Shown here piece after piece: positions 7,334-16,934 of a DNA stretch of 20,148 nt. The notes beneath the pieces are model-generated. The model made no database searches and was not told the origin of the DNA. It worked only from the letters and a program-made list of their open reading frames with translations. The stretch comes from DASXPG01 sp036493755 (lineage in GTDB: Bacteria; Gemmatimonadota; Gemmatimonadetes; Gemmatimonadales; JACORV01), in NCBI GenBank assembly GCA_036493755.1, contig DASXPG010000190.1:1-20148 (forward strand). Reading direction: 5' to 3'. Each line of letters starts with the position of its first letter. Position 1 is the stretch's first letter. Position numbers and translations under genes: made by a program.

Positions 7334-7999
7334 ATGCGCAAGCTGTTTACTGTGGCGACTGTTGCGACCGCGGCGACTGTCTTACTGGGTTGCCCGAAGA
7401 AGCAGCCGTCGATCGCGCCCGTTCCGGTGGCCGACAGCGCGTCGATCCGGGCGCGCGCCGATTCGCTCGCCGCGGTGCATCGCCGCGATTCGATCTCAGC
7501 CCTTGGCCGGGCCGATTCGCTGGCCCGCGCCCGGATGGACTCGATCTCCCGCGCCGCCGACGCCCACCGGGCCGATTCGGTGCGGGCGCAGATCCTGCGC
7601 GACAGCGCCGACGCCGCGAGTGCGATGCCCTCCGGCCTCGATCGCGTGGCCGACAGCATCATCGCCGCGCCGCTGCACTTCGACCTCGATCATTCGGAGC
7701 TGAGCCCCGAAGCCCAGCAGCAGCTCGAGTACAAGCTGAACATCCTGCGCGCGCATGCCCGGCTCGAGCTGAAAATCGAGGGCCACTGCGACGAGCGCGG
7801 CCCCGATGAATACAATCTCGCGCTGGGCGAGCGCCGCGCCGCGGCGGTGAAGCGCTACCTGGTCGAGCACGGCATCGCCGACGCGCGACTCACCATCATC
7901 TCGTATGGCGAAGAGCGCCCTGTCGATCCGCGCTCCAACGAAGAAGCCTGGGCTAAGAACCGGCGCGCCGAATTCCGCGTCACGAAGAGCGCGCGATGA
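7334..7999 (+). CDS. pal: Peptidoglycan-associated lipoprotein Pal
   Basis: Pal anchors the outer membrane to peptidoglycan and is handled by TolB. The 221-residue precursor has a lipoprotein signal ending in the lipobox LLGC, with Cys20 as the lipidated residue. Residues about 30-95 form an unusual Arg/Ala/Asp/Ser helix with recurring ADS triplets (RADSLA, RADSLAR, RMDSIS, RADSVR), probably a coiled coil and much longer than the short linker of E. coli Pal. The OmpA-like peptidoglycan-binding domain follows (about 110-221). It shows LHFDLDHSELSPEAQQQLE, then EGHCDERGPDEYNLALGERR with the diaminopimelate-binding Asp and Arg, and ends with NRRAEFRV. ATG 7328 is an alternative start; I chose 7334 on ribosome-binding-site spacing. 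The stop overlaps cpoB as ATGA. Confidence 0.95.
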   Translation: MRKLFTVATVATAATVLLGCPKKQPSIAPVPVADSASIRARADSLAAVHRRDSISALGRADSLARARMDSISRAADAHRADSVRAQILRDSADAASAMPSGLDRVADSIIAAPLHFDLDHSELSPEAQQQLEYKLNILRAHARLELKIEGHCDERGPDEYNLALGERRAAAVKRYLVEHGIADARLTIISYGEERPVDPRSNEEAWAKNRRAEFRVTKSAR

Positions 8000-8814
8000 G
8001 AGACCGGTCCGCAGTCGCCGCCGTCGCCGCGGTCGCCACAGTGATTCTCAGTGGTTGTGCGATGCATAGTGATATCGTGCGGCTCCAGAACCAGCTCGCC
8101 GACCAGCGCACCGCGCAGCAGCGTGAGGATTCGGTGATCGCCGCCAATGTGGCGGGGTTGGCGAGGCTGCTTCAGAGCGTGAGCGATTCGGTGCAGGCCC
8201 ACCAGGTGATGCTGACCCAGCTGCGCGGCGATGTCCGCGTGGAGCTCTACAACGTCGAGCAGCAGCTCGTCGCCATCCAGGAGTTGACCGGCCAGAGCCA
8301 GCAGCGGCTCTCCGAGCTTCACACCCAGATCGAGCAGCGCCAGCGGGCCGACAGCATGCCGGCGGCTGTCGCTCCCCCCGCGGCGCCGGGATCGCCGCCG
8401 GCCGCACCCGCCGCGCCATCCGCCGCGAACGAGCCGAGCCCCGATCAGCTCATGGACCTTTCGATCCAGCAGCTGCGCCGTGGCAGTCCGGGGACGGCGC
8501 GGGACGGATTCGCCGAATTTCTGCGGCGCTATCCGACCAATCCTCGAGCGGCCGATGCGCTCTTCTTCACCGGCGAAGCCTGGACCGCCGACCAGAAGGC
8601 CGATTCCGCGGCGGTGGCGTATCGTGCGGTGATCCAGCGTTTCCCCCAGTCGCCCCGGACGCCGTCGTCGATCTACAAGCTCGGCCTCCAGGCCCTGGCG
8701 GGGGGCCGCACCCAGGAAGCGCGCGACGACTTCAATCGCGTCATCGGCAGCTATCCCACGTCCGATGAAGCGGCCCTCGCGCGCGAGCGCCTGCGGACGT
8801 TGCCGCCCCGATGA
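7996..8814 (+). CDS. cpoB: Cell division coordinator CpoB (YbgF), as a lipoprotein
   Basis: CpoB works with Tol-Pal to couple peptidoglycan synthesis and outer-membrane constriction. The 272-residue protein starts with a signal peptide ending in LSGC (Cys21), so it is predicted to be lipidated, unlike the soluble E. coli protein. Residues about 25-115 are Gln/Leu-rich and look like the trimerising coiled coil of the family. A Pro/Ala linker (about 118-145) leads to a C-terminal TPR domain (about 150-265). Its repeats include GFAEFLRRYPTNPRAADALF, AYRAVIQRFPQSPRTPSSIY and DFNRVIGSYPTSDEAALA, the classic YbgF pattern. It overlaps pal and tatC by four bases each (ATGA). Confidence 0.93.
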   Translation: MRDRSAVAAVAAVATVILSGCAMHSDIVRLQNQLADQRTAQQREDSVIAANVAGLARLLQSVSDSVQAHQVMLTQLRGDVRVELYNVEQQLVAIQELTGQSQQRLSELHTQIEQRQRADSMPAAVAPPAAPGSPPAAPAAPSAANEPSPDQLMDLSIQQLRRGSPGTARDGFAEFLRRYPTNPRAADALFFTGEAWTADQKADSAAVAYRAVIQRFPQSPRTPSSIYKLGLQALAGGRTQEARDDFNRVIGSYPTSDEAALARERLRTLPPR

Positions 8815-9641
8815 GCGAGGAGCCGACACAGCCGGAGCGCGGCCGCGGCGAGATGCCGTTCCTCGATCATCTCGAGGAGCTGCGCTGGCGCCTGATCAAG
8901 AGCCTGATCGCGGTCGTCGTCGGGATCGGTGGCGGTTACGCGCTGGTCACCCACATCGACGTCATCGCCTTCCTGAAGCATCCCATCGAGAAGTATCTGC
9001 CGGCGGGGCAGAAGCTGCTCTTCACCTCGCTCATGGATCCATTTCTCATCCAGCTCAAGCTGGCCATCGCGATCGGCTGCGTGGCGGCGCTGCCCGTCAT
9101 CCTCTACCAGGTCTGGGCCTTCTTGCGTCCGGCGCTCTACCAGCGCGAGGCCAAGATTGTCATCCCCATGGCCTTCTCGGGGATCGTTCTCTTCGTCATC
9201 GGCTCGGCGCTGGGCTTCTACGTGGTGATGCCGCTGGCGATCCCGGTACTGCTGAGCTTCTCGACCGCGAGCCTCCAGCCGTTGCTCACCGCCACCGAGT
9301 ATTTCAGCCTCACCCTGTCGATCGTTCTGGTTTTCGGCGCGGTGTTCGAAGTGCCGCTGGTGATGTTCCTGCTGATTTACATGCGGCTGGTCTCCTCGTC
9401 ATTTCTCAAGAAGCACCACCGCACCTTCATCATGGTGAACGCCGTCGCATCGGCCTTGCTCACCCCCGGCGACCTCGTGGTGATGACGCTCATCGCCATG
9501 ATTCCGATCCAGCTCTTCTACGAGCTGGCGATTGTGATGGCGATCGTGATGGAGAAGCGCCGGGCCAAGGCCGAGCGCCTGGCCGAGCAGCAGTCGGCGC
9601 AGGAGGATAGCGACAGCGTCCCGGCGGCCGGGCCCGCCTGA
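8811..9641 (+). CDS. tatC: Sec-independent (Tat) protein translocase subunit TatC
   Basis: TatC is the multi-spanning inner-membrane receptor for twin-arginine signal peptides. The 276-residue protein opens with the family signature MPFLDHLEELRWRL (about residues 15-28), followed by six predicted membrane helices. The conserved loop QVWAFLRPALYQRE lies after the second helix, and the late segment ALLTPGDLVVMTLIAMIPIQ is also typical. A charged tail (EKRRAKAERLAEQQ) ends the protein. It overlaps cpoB as ATGA and lptD by one base (TGATG). No tatA or tatB is in the window, so its partners must be encoded elsewhere. Confidence 0.97.
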   Translation: MSEEPTQPERGRGEMPFLDHLEELRWRLIKSLIAVVVGIGGGYALVTHIDVIAFLKHPIEKYLPAGQKLLFTSLMDPFLIQLKLAIAIGCVAALPVILYQVWAFLRPALYQREAKIVIPMAFSGIVLFVIGSALGFYVVMPLAIPVLLSFSTASLQPLLTATEYFSLTLSIVLVFGAVFEVPLVMFLLIYMRLVSSSFLKKHHRTFIMVNAVASALLTPGDLVVMTLIAMIPIQLFYELAIVMAIVMEKRRAKAERLAEQQSAQEDSDSVPAAGPA

Positions 9642-12565
9642 TGCTCCGGCCGCGGGCCGGATGGTTGTGGCTGGCGGGCTTGCTCCTCACGGGGTTGCCC
9701 GCCCGGGCAACAGCGCAGATTACCCATAGTCAGACGATCAACGTCGACACGCTGCGCGGCCGCCGCGCCGATTCACTGCGAGGGCGCACCGATTCCCTGG
9801 GTCGCGATACCACCCACGCCCGCGGTTCCACTATTCCGAAAAACCCCAGCCGCAGCTTTCCGACACCGGATTCCATTCTCGCCGCCCTGCTGAAGCGCAA
9901 GGGATTTCAGCCCACGCGTTACATGGCCGATTCGGTGCGCCTGCTGGCCGACGAGAAACAGCTGCACCTCGCCGGCCACAGCCTGATCTCGCGGGAAGGA
10001 TCGATTCTCGAAGCCGATACCGTCCGGTATGCCGAGACCAGTTGTGCCCTCGACGCCAATGGATCGCCCCGGCTCTTCGATCCGACGGGGACGATGATCG
10101 GCACGGGGATGCGCTACGATGCCTGCAACCACGCCGGCATCGTGCAGCACGCCACGACCGAAATGGCTCACGGCGGCGGCACCTGGCATCTTCGGGGCGA
10201 CATCGCCATCGACAACCAGGAAGACCGCATCTACGCCGCCAACGCCACCATGACGAGCTGCGACCTAGTCGATCCACACTATCACTTCGCGGTGCACGAG
10301 GTGAAGTGGGTGAGCAAGCGGCTGATGGTGTCCAGGCCGGCCATTCTCTACGTGGCTGACGTGCCGGTGGCGTGGCTGCCGTTCGTCTTTCAGGATACCC
10401 GCCGCGGCCGGCGCTCCGGAATTCTCCCGCCCGAGTTCGGCATCAACGACATCGTGCGCTTCAATCCCGGCTACCATCGCCACCTCACCAACCTCGGCTA
10501 CTACTGGGCGATCAGCGATTACGCCGATGCCCAGGCCTCGATCGACTGGTATGCCGACCAGTTCACCACGATCAACGGCCGCATCCGCTACCGCTGGCTC
10601 AATCACTTCCTCGCCGGCGGGCTCGCCTTCCAGAACATGCACATCGATGGCGGCGGCAATTCCATGCGGCTCTCGTGGAGCCACAGCCAGCAGTTCTCGC
10701 TGGCCAGCTCGCTGAACGCCAACCTCGACTATGCCACCAGCTCGAGCGTCATCTCCCAGAATGCCGTGGACCCGATCCTCGCGGTCGGGACCATCGACAG
10801 CCGGCTCAATTACCAGCATCGGTTCGCGTTCGGGCAACTCAACGTCGGCGGCAGCCGGACCCAGTCGCTCAACTCGCCCCAGGTGACGGCGACCTTTCCG
10901 ACCCTGGCCTTCACGCCGAACCCGATTTCGCTGAGTCACCTGATCAGCTGGTCGCCGTCGATGTCGTTCACCAACAGCCTCCAGCAGAATTCCGGGTCGC
11001 CGATCGGCATCCAGCAGGGGCCGGGACTCTTCGACAGCCTGCGCACCGACAGCCGCACCACGTCGATGAACGTCTCGACGCCTTTCCGTATCGGACAATG
11101 GAGCATCAGCGCCGCGGCCAGCGTGAACGATGAGTGGAGCAACAGCCATTCGACGGTGATCGATACCCTCACGCATTCGGCGACGACGGCCGGCGAGGAC
11201 TTCAGTACCCAGGTCGATTGGAACGCGGGCGTGGGACTGCCGATCCTGCTCCAGGGGCGGTGGAACGTGCAGCCGTCGGTGAACATGGTGAACACCAGCG
11301 GTGGCTCGTACCTGATTCGCAACCCATTCACCCACGGCGGCTTCGTGGCGCAGGGAAAGCGCTTCCAGTTCGGCGCCGGAATCTCGCCCACCTTCTTCGG
11401 CTTCTTTCCCGGGTTCGGGCCGATGCTTCGCATCCGCCACGCCTTCTCGCCGATCATCTCCTGGGCCTATTCACCCTCGGCCGACATTCCCCGCGACTAC
11501 GCGATCGCGCTGAACCACGGCCAGCTGCCATTGTCCCTGATCCAGCCGGCGCGGCAGAGTGTGTCGATCGGATTGTCGCAGAGCTTCGAAGCGAAATTGA
11601 AGCCACCCGCGGCGCGTCCGGCGACCCAGAACGCCGGCCAGGGTGCCGCGGCCGGACCGCCCGGCGTGGTCGGGTCGCCGGCGGGACCACTCGACACCAC
11701 CGCCGCCAACGCGCGCGACACGATGATGGGATTGCGCGGCCGCCTGACGGACTCGACCCGCAACGCCAACGGCGATCTGCTCGCCGCCCCCGAAGGCCGC
11801 AAGATCAAATTGCTGTCGATCCAGTCGGATGCCATCGGTTATGACTTCGAGCAGGCCAAGCTCGCCGGCCACACCGGCTGGACCACGCAGACCTGGGGCA
11901 ACACCATCAGCTCCGACCTGCTGCGCGGATTTTCGCTGCGCTTCTCGCACGATCTGTGGCAGGGCCAGGTCGGCTCCGACACGGCGCGCTTCAAGCCGTT
12001 CCTCACCAGCATGGCGTTCTCGTTCTCGCTCTCGGGGACGGCCCTCAACGCGGTGCGGAAAGTCCTCGGCCTCTCTCCCCAGCAGGTGGGAGGGACGGCG
12101 GCTGATTCGCAGCTGACCGGCCCGTCGCCGACCAATCCCGGTGGCGCATTCTCGAACGCCTTCCGGCAGGGTCCGCTGGCGACGCAGTACACCCGGGTCG
12201 ACCAGCTCAGCCCGGTGCGCGGCGGCCAGCCCTTCCAGGCGCAGCTCAGCTACAGCCTACAGCGCGCCCGGCCGGTGCTTGGTGTCGATCCCACCGTGAC
12301 GGCGGCGTCGACCAATTCGATGCTCACCAGCAGCGTGCAATTCTCGCCGACGCCGCACTGGACCGTCTCGTGGCAGACATCGTACAACTTCACGCAGGGC
12401 CAGTTCGCCGATCACGTGGTGCGGCTCGACCGCGATCTCCACGACTGGCGGGCCACTTTCACTTTCGTGAAGAGCCCCAACGGAAACTTCCTCTTCAACT
12501 TCTTCCTGCAGCTCATCGACGAGCCCGATCTGAAATTCGGGTATGACCAGCGGAATGTGAGATAG
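9641..12565 (+). CDS. lptD: LPS-assembly protein LptD-like outer-membrane protein
   Basis: LptD with LptE inserts lipopolysaccharide into the outer leaflet. The 974-residue protein has a signal peptide (about 1-26, hydrophobic WLWLAGLLLTGL). A variable stretch with ADSLRGRTDSLG follows. The periplasmic OstA-like beta-jellyroll spans about residues 95-240 (ADSVRLLADEKQLHLAGHS, GTWHLRGDIAIDNQEDRIYA). The LptD segment PAILYVADVPVAWLPFVFQ then leads into a long barrel with many alternating aromatic strands, ending FKFGYDQR-like. E. coli LptD is 784 residues; the extra length includes a Gly/Ala/Pro-rich insert at about 650-720. Cysteines are only at 135, 162 and 207, all in the periplasmic part. 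Start ATG overlaps the tatC stop by one base. LptD is the strongest call, though the barrel is too divergent to align by eye. Confidence 0.85.
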   Translation: MLRPRAGWLWLAGLLLTGLPARATAQITHSQTINVDTLRGRRADSLRGRTDSLGRDTTHARGSTIPKNPSRSFPTPDSILAALLKRKGFQPTRYMADSVRLLADEKQLHLAGHSLISREGSILEADTVRYAETSCALDANGSPRLFDPTGTMIGTGMRYDACNHAGIVQHATTEMAHGGGTWHLRGDIAIDNQEDRIYAANATMTSCDLVDPHYHFAVHEVKWVSKRLMVSRPAILYVADVPVAWLPFVFQDTRRGRRSGILPPEFGINDIVRFNPGYHRHLTNLGYYWAISDYADAQASIDWYADQFTTINGRIRYRWLNHFLAGGLAFQNMHIDGGGNSMRLSWSHSQQFSLASSLNANLDYATSSSVISQNAVDPILAVGTIDSRLNYQHRFAFGQLNVGGSRTQSLNSPQVTATFPTLAFTPNPISLSHLISWSPSMSFTNSLQQNSGSPIGIQQGPGLFDSLRTDSRTTSMNVSTPFRIGQWSISAAASVNDEWSNSHSTVIDTLTHSATTAGEDFSTQVDWNAGVGLPILLQGRWNVQPSVNMVNTSGGSYLIRNPFTHGGFVAQGKRFQFGAGISPTFFGFFPGFGPMLRIRHAFSPIISWAYSPSADIPRDYAIALNHGQLPLSLIQPARQSVSIGLSQSFEAKLKPPAARPATQNAGQGAAAGPPGVVGSPAGPLDTTAANARDTMMGLRGRLTDSTRNANGDLLAAPEGRKIKLLSIQSDAIGYDFEQAKLAGHTGWTTQTWGNTISSDLLRGFSLRFSHDLWQGQVGSDTARFKPFLTSMAFSFSLSGTALNAVRKVLGLSPQQVGGTAADSQLTGPSPTNPGGAFSNAFRQGPLATQYTRVDQLSPVRGGQPFQAQLSYSLQRARPVLGVDPTVTAASTNSMLTSSVQFSPTPHWTVSWQTSYNFTQGQFADHVVRLDRDLHDWRATFTFVKSPNGNFLFNFFLQLIDEPDLKFGYDQRNVR

Positions 12566-12663
12566 AGCCAAGTACGAAAGAACTAAGGACGGAAGAGCCA
12601 AGAACCAAGTAAGTGTCCCCAACAGGGGACAGTCTTTATACTTGGCTCTTGGTGCTTAAGTAC
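12566..12663 (+). repeat. Inverted heptamer array flanking a hairpin after lptD
   Basis: The left side has degenerate 7-base units related to NCCAAGA (clearest at 12587-12613). The right side (12634-12660) has the reverse-complement type, for example GGCTCTT and GGTGCTT. The 10-base arms AAGAGCCAAG (12593-12602) and CTTGGCTCTT (12641-12650) are perfect inverted copies. A further direct copy of AGAGCCAAG lies at 12564-12572. The structure encloses the hairpin at 12614-12631. Confidence 0.65.
12614..12631 (+). terminator. Hairpin after lptD, possible terminator of the ssb-lptD run
   Basis: A perfect 7-base stem TGTCCCC/GGGGACA with loop AACA sits 49 bases after the lptD stop and is nested inside longer inverted arms. 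It is followed by GTCTTTAT rather than a clean T-run, so it may be a weak terminator, a 3'-end stabiliser, or part of a repeat element. Confidence 0.45.
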
Positions 12664-12715
12664 CTATCTGATAATTACTTACAGGCATTCGTGGTCCCGG
12701 GCATGGCTCCTGCTT

Positions 12716-12721
12716 TACAAT
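12716..12721 (+). promoter_or_regulatory. Candidate -10 element for the FnIII lipoprotein gene
   Basis: TACAAT matches five of six bases of the -10 consensus and sits 31 bases before ATG 12753. I see no good -35 at normal spacing. The rest of the gap (12664-12752) is AT-richer than the genes but holds no other clear signal. Confidence 0.35.
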
Positions 12722-12752
12722 GACTCGAACGCCGTCTTCAACGGAGCCAGAT

Positions 12753-13898
12753 ATGCGCCAGGTCCTCGGAATCGCCGCCATTGGTATGCTCGCGGGAGTG
12801 GCCGCTTGCACCGACTACGTGACACAATCGGGAGCGCCGCCGGCCCCGCCGACGGGATTGACCTATGAGCTCGAGCCATCGGGCGATCCCACCGCGCCAT
12901 CCGGAATCATTCTGCGCTGGAATGCCGAGAACGATCCCAACCTGTCGGCCTACAACGTCTACTCGCGCGCCGACAGCACTGCGCCGTACGACCTGCGCGC
13001 CTCGACCACGTCGCCGAGTTTCCACGACGACGGAAAGCCGGACCTCCAGTACCGGGTCACGGCCGAGGCACAGGACCAGGCGGAGTCGGATCCGTCGGCG
13101 TCCATCACCGTCGACGAGCGGCTGCGTCTGCCGGCACCAACGGCGCTGACCAGCATCTCCCTCAACGCCGCGATCCACCTCGACTGGACCGACAACGCCT
13201 ACCTGGCTGATCCGGCCGGGTTCTGGCACTATCGCATCTACAGCACCAGCTACGATCTCGACCACAACGCGTGCGGCACCAGCTGGTCGCTCGAGGGCAC
13301 CACGGTGGCGCCGACCTTTCTCGTCGGTGCGATGGCCAATGGCCAGCCGCGTTGCTTCGGCATCTCGGCCGTGACCATCGAGGGCTTCGAGAGCCTCTGG
13401 TCGCCGCTGCGGAACGACACGCCGCGCCCCGATGCAAAGAGCCAGATCGTGTTTACGCAGGCCGGCGATGCCCTGCACAGCGGATTCCGCTTTTTCCTCG
13501 ACGCCAACAATGACGGCCAGGCGAGTCCGCTCGAGCTGGGCATCATCACCACCGGGTCGAGCCCGCAGATCGACTTCACGATCACCAACGTCGGCGGCGT
13601 GCTGCAGCTCGCGCCGGTGCGGAGCAACACCCAGGTGCAGATGATCGGCACCACGCCGGTCACCGACATCACCGATATCGACATCGCACCCGTCAGCGGC
13701 TACAGCCATGCGGCTGTGCCGGCGCAGCCGGGCTTCGGCTACGTCTTCCAGATGGATGAAGGCGACGGGTTCTATCGCTACGGTGCGTTACGTGTCGTGG
13801 CCCTCGGCACGAATTACGTCGTCTTCGATTGGTCCTATCAGACCGATCCCGGCAATCCCGAACTACTGAGGCAGTATCCGGTACACAGAGTGCGATAG
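12753..13898 (+). CDS. Lipoprotein with fibronectin type III-like domains
   Basis: The 381-residue precursor has a lipoprotein signal ending VAAC (Cys19), so it is probably anchored in the envelope. Two FnIII-like domains follow. The first is at about residues 32-125 (PTGLTYELEP, IILRWNAENDPNLSAYNVY, LQYRVTAEAQDQAESDPS). The second is at about 127-230 (PTALTSISLNAAIHLDWTDN, FWHYRIYS, CFGISAVTIEGFESLWS). The C-terminal region has DANNDGQASPLE at about 250-261, an EF-hand-like calcium loop (Asp, Asn, Asp, Ser and Glu at loop positions 1, 3, 5, 9 and 12), then beta-rich sequence I cannot assign. ATG 12753 is chosen over the in-frame ATG 12720 because GGAG lies six bases upstream and the lipoprotein signal begins there. 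It stands apart from the operons on both sides. Its ligand and role are unknown. Confidence 0.8.
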   Translation: MRQVLGIAAIGMLAGVAACTDYVTQSGAPPAPPTGLTYELEPSGDPTAPSGIILRWNAENDPNLSAYNVYSRADSTAPYDLRASTTSPSFHDDGKPDLQYRVTAEAQDQAESDPSASITVDERLRLPAPTALTSISLNAAIHLDWTDNAYLADPAGFWHYRIYSTSYDLDHNACGTSWSLEGTTVAPTFLVGAMANGQPRCFGISAVTIEGFESLWSPLRNDTPRPDAKSQIVFTQAGDALHSGFRFFLDANNDGQASPLELGIITTGSSPQIDFTITNVGGVLQLAPVRSNTQVQMIGTTPVTDITDIDIAPVSGYSHAAVPAQPGFGYVFQMDEGDGFYRYGALRVVALGTNYVVFDWSYQTDPGNPELLRQYPVHRVR

Positions 13899-13910
13899 CT
13901 GGTTGTATGC
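13882..13910 (+). promoter_or_regulatory. Candidate promoter for hutUI
   Basis: TACACA (13882-13887) and TATGCT (13905-13910) each match four of six consensus bases and are 17 bases apart, overlapping the end of the preceding gene. The predicted start point falls at or next to GTG 13918, which would make the hutU message leaderless. Inferred only. Confidence 0.35.
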
Positions 13911-13917
13911 TTAGGTC

Positions 13918-15575
<1,658 letters not shown>

Positions 15576-15579
<4 letters not shown>

Positions 15580-16922
15580 TGCGCTGGATCTTTGTGAACG
15601 CGTCGGCCGTCATGTGCGGGCCCGCGGAAGGCGGGCCCGTGCGTCATCCGACAGCAGACCATCTCGGCATTCGAACCGGGATCGGTGTCGGCATCGAGAG
15701 CGAGAAGAAAGGCGGCCCGTACACGGTCGCCATGCTTGCCCCCGACTACGACCTCCTCGATTGGCTGCATCACCTCTTCCCCCAGAAAGCGGACGAGTTC
15801 ACCATCGATTGCGGCGGCCGCCTCATCACTCCCGGCCTCGTCGATTGCCACACCCATGCCGTTTTCGGGAAGCCGCGGCTCGAGGACCAGGCCCGCCGGG
15901 CGCGGGGCGAGGACTACAAGGCGATCGCCGCCGCCGGCGGCGGGATTCTCTCCAGCGTCGCCGATTTCCGGACCCGCGGCGAGGATGAGCTGGTGGCACT
16001 GACGCGGGCGCGGCTGGCCCGGCTCACCTCGTTAGGCACCACGACCGTCGAGGTGAAGTCGGGCTACGGGTTGTCGGCCGAGGCCGAGCTCAAGGCGCTG
16101 CGCGTGATCCGGCGCGTCGCCGGCGAGCTGGGCATCACGCTGGTGCCGACCTTCCTCGGCGCGCACGAGGTGCCGGCGGACTTCCGGAGCCGGCGCGATG
16201 CCTACGTCCGGCTCGTCATCGAGGAAATGTTGCCGGCCGTCGCGCGCGAGAAGCTGGCGCGGTTCTGCGACGTCTTCTGCGAGCCGGGGGTCTTCGCGCT
16301 GGACGAGACGGCGGCGATTCTGAGCGCCGCGTCGGCGCTCGGACTCAAGGCCAAGCTCCACGCCGATGAGCTCGACCCCGCCGGCGGAGCGGAGTTGGCC
16401 GCGAAACTCGGTGCGACCTCGGCCGACCACCTCGGCGCGGTGTCCGCCAGGGGGGTCGAAGCCCTCGCCGGCAGCTCGACGGTGGCCGTGCTGTTGCCGG
16501 GGACCCTCACCTTCCTCGGCAAGAGCCGACAGGCGCCGGCCCGCGCGCTGCTGGAGGCCGGTGCGATCGTCGCGCTGGCAACCGACTTCAACCCCGGCAG
16601 CTCCCCGACGGGCAATCTGCCGCTGATCCTCGCCCTCGCGGTGAGCCAGGGGCGCATGCAGCCCGAGGAAGCCCTCATTGCCGCGACCGTCAATGCCGCC
16701 TGGGCGGCGGGTGAAGATGACGACAGGGGCCGGCTCCGGGTGGGTGGACGGGCCGATCTGGTGGTCTGGAATTGCCGCGACTGGCGTGAGCTATCCTATT
16801 GGTACGGAATGCCCTTGGCCCGGGAGGTCTACGCCGCTGGTCGTCCTTGTCTTGGTCCTTTTGCAGGCATATCTTCCGCCGACTCGGGCGCTGATGAGCT
16901 TCTCTCGCCGCGCATCTTCTAG
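15576..16922 (+). CDS. hutI: Imidazolonepropionase HutI
   Basis: HutI is a metal-dependent amidohydrolase that opens imidazolonepropionate to N-formimidoyl-glutamate, the step after HutU. Metal and active-site motifs are in order: CHTHAVF (His92, His94), KSGYGL, FLGAHEVP (His197), LHADEL (His262) and ATDFNPGSSPT (Asp337). The protein is 448 residues, longer than the roughly 400-420 usual for HutI. There is extra sequence near residues 36-75 before the conserved GGRLITPGLVDCHTH, and a tail of about 25 residues after the usual end near REVYAAGRP. The start is ATGATG at 15576-15581; I take the first ATG, which overlaps the hutU stop, but the second is equally possible. The gene ends 12 bases before the TPR gene. 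Confidence 0.95.
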
Positions 16923-16925
16923 AAT
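16920..16925 (+). promoter_or_regulatory. Weak candidate -10 element before the TPR gene
   Basis: TAGAAT matches five of six -10 bases and includes the hutI stop codon. It would place the transcript start about three bases before ATG 16935. No -35 is visible, so this is weak. The TPR gene also lacks a clear Shine-Dalgarno sequence. Confidence 0.25.
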
Positions 16926-16934
16926 TCTGGACTC

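Noticed and set aside
10265..11440. Long minus-strand open frame (391 codons) opposite lptD
   Set aside because: It is antisense to a well-supported gene, shows no recognisable motif and is His/Arg-rich, as expected for a GC-rich shadow frame.
12693..12714. Sigma-54-type promoter before the FnIII lipoprotein gene
   Set aside because: GG and GC elements are present but separated by five bases instead of ten.
16800..16922. Frameshift explanation for the HutI tail
   Set aside because: The alternative frame (LVVLVLVLLQAYLPPT) looks no more like HutI than the in-frame tail, and all catalytic motifs lie upstream, so there is no positive evidence for an indel.
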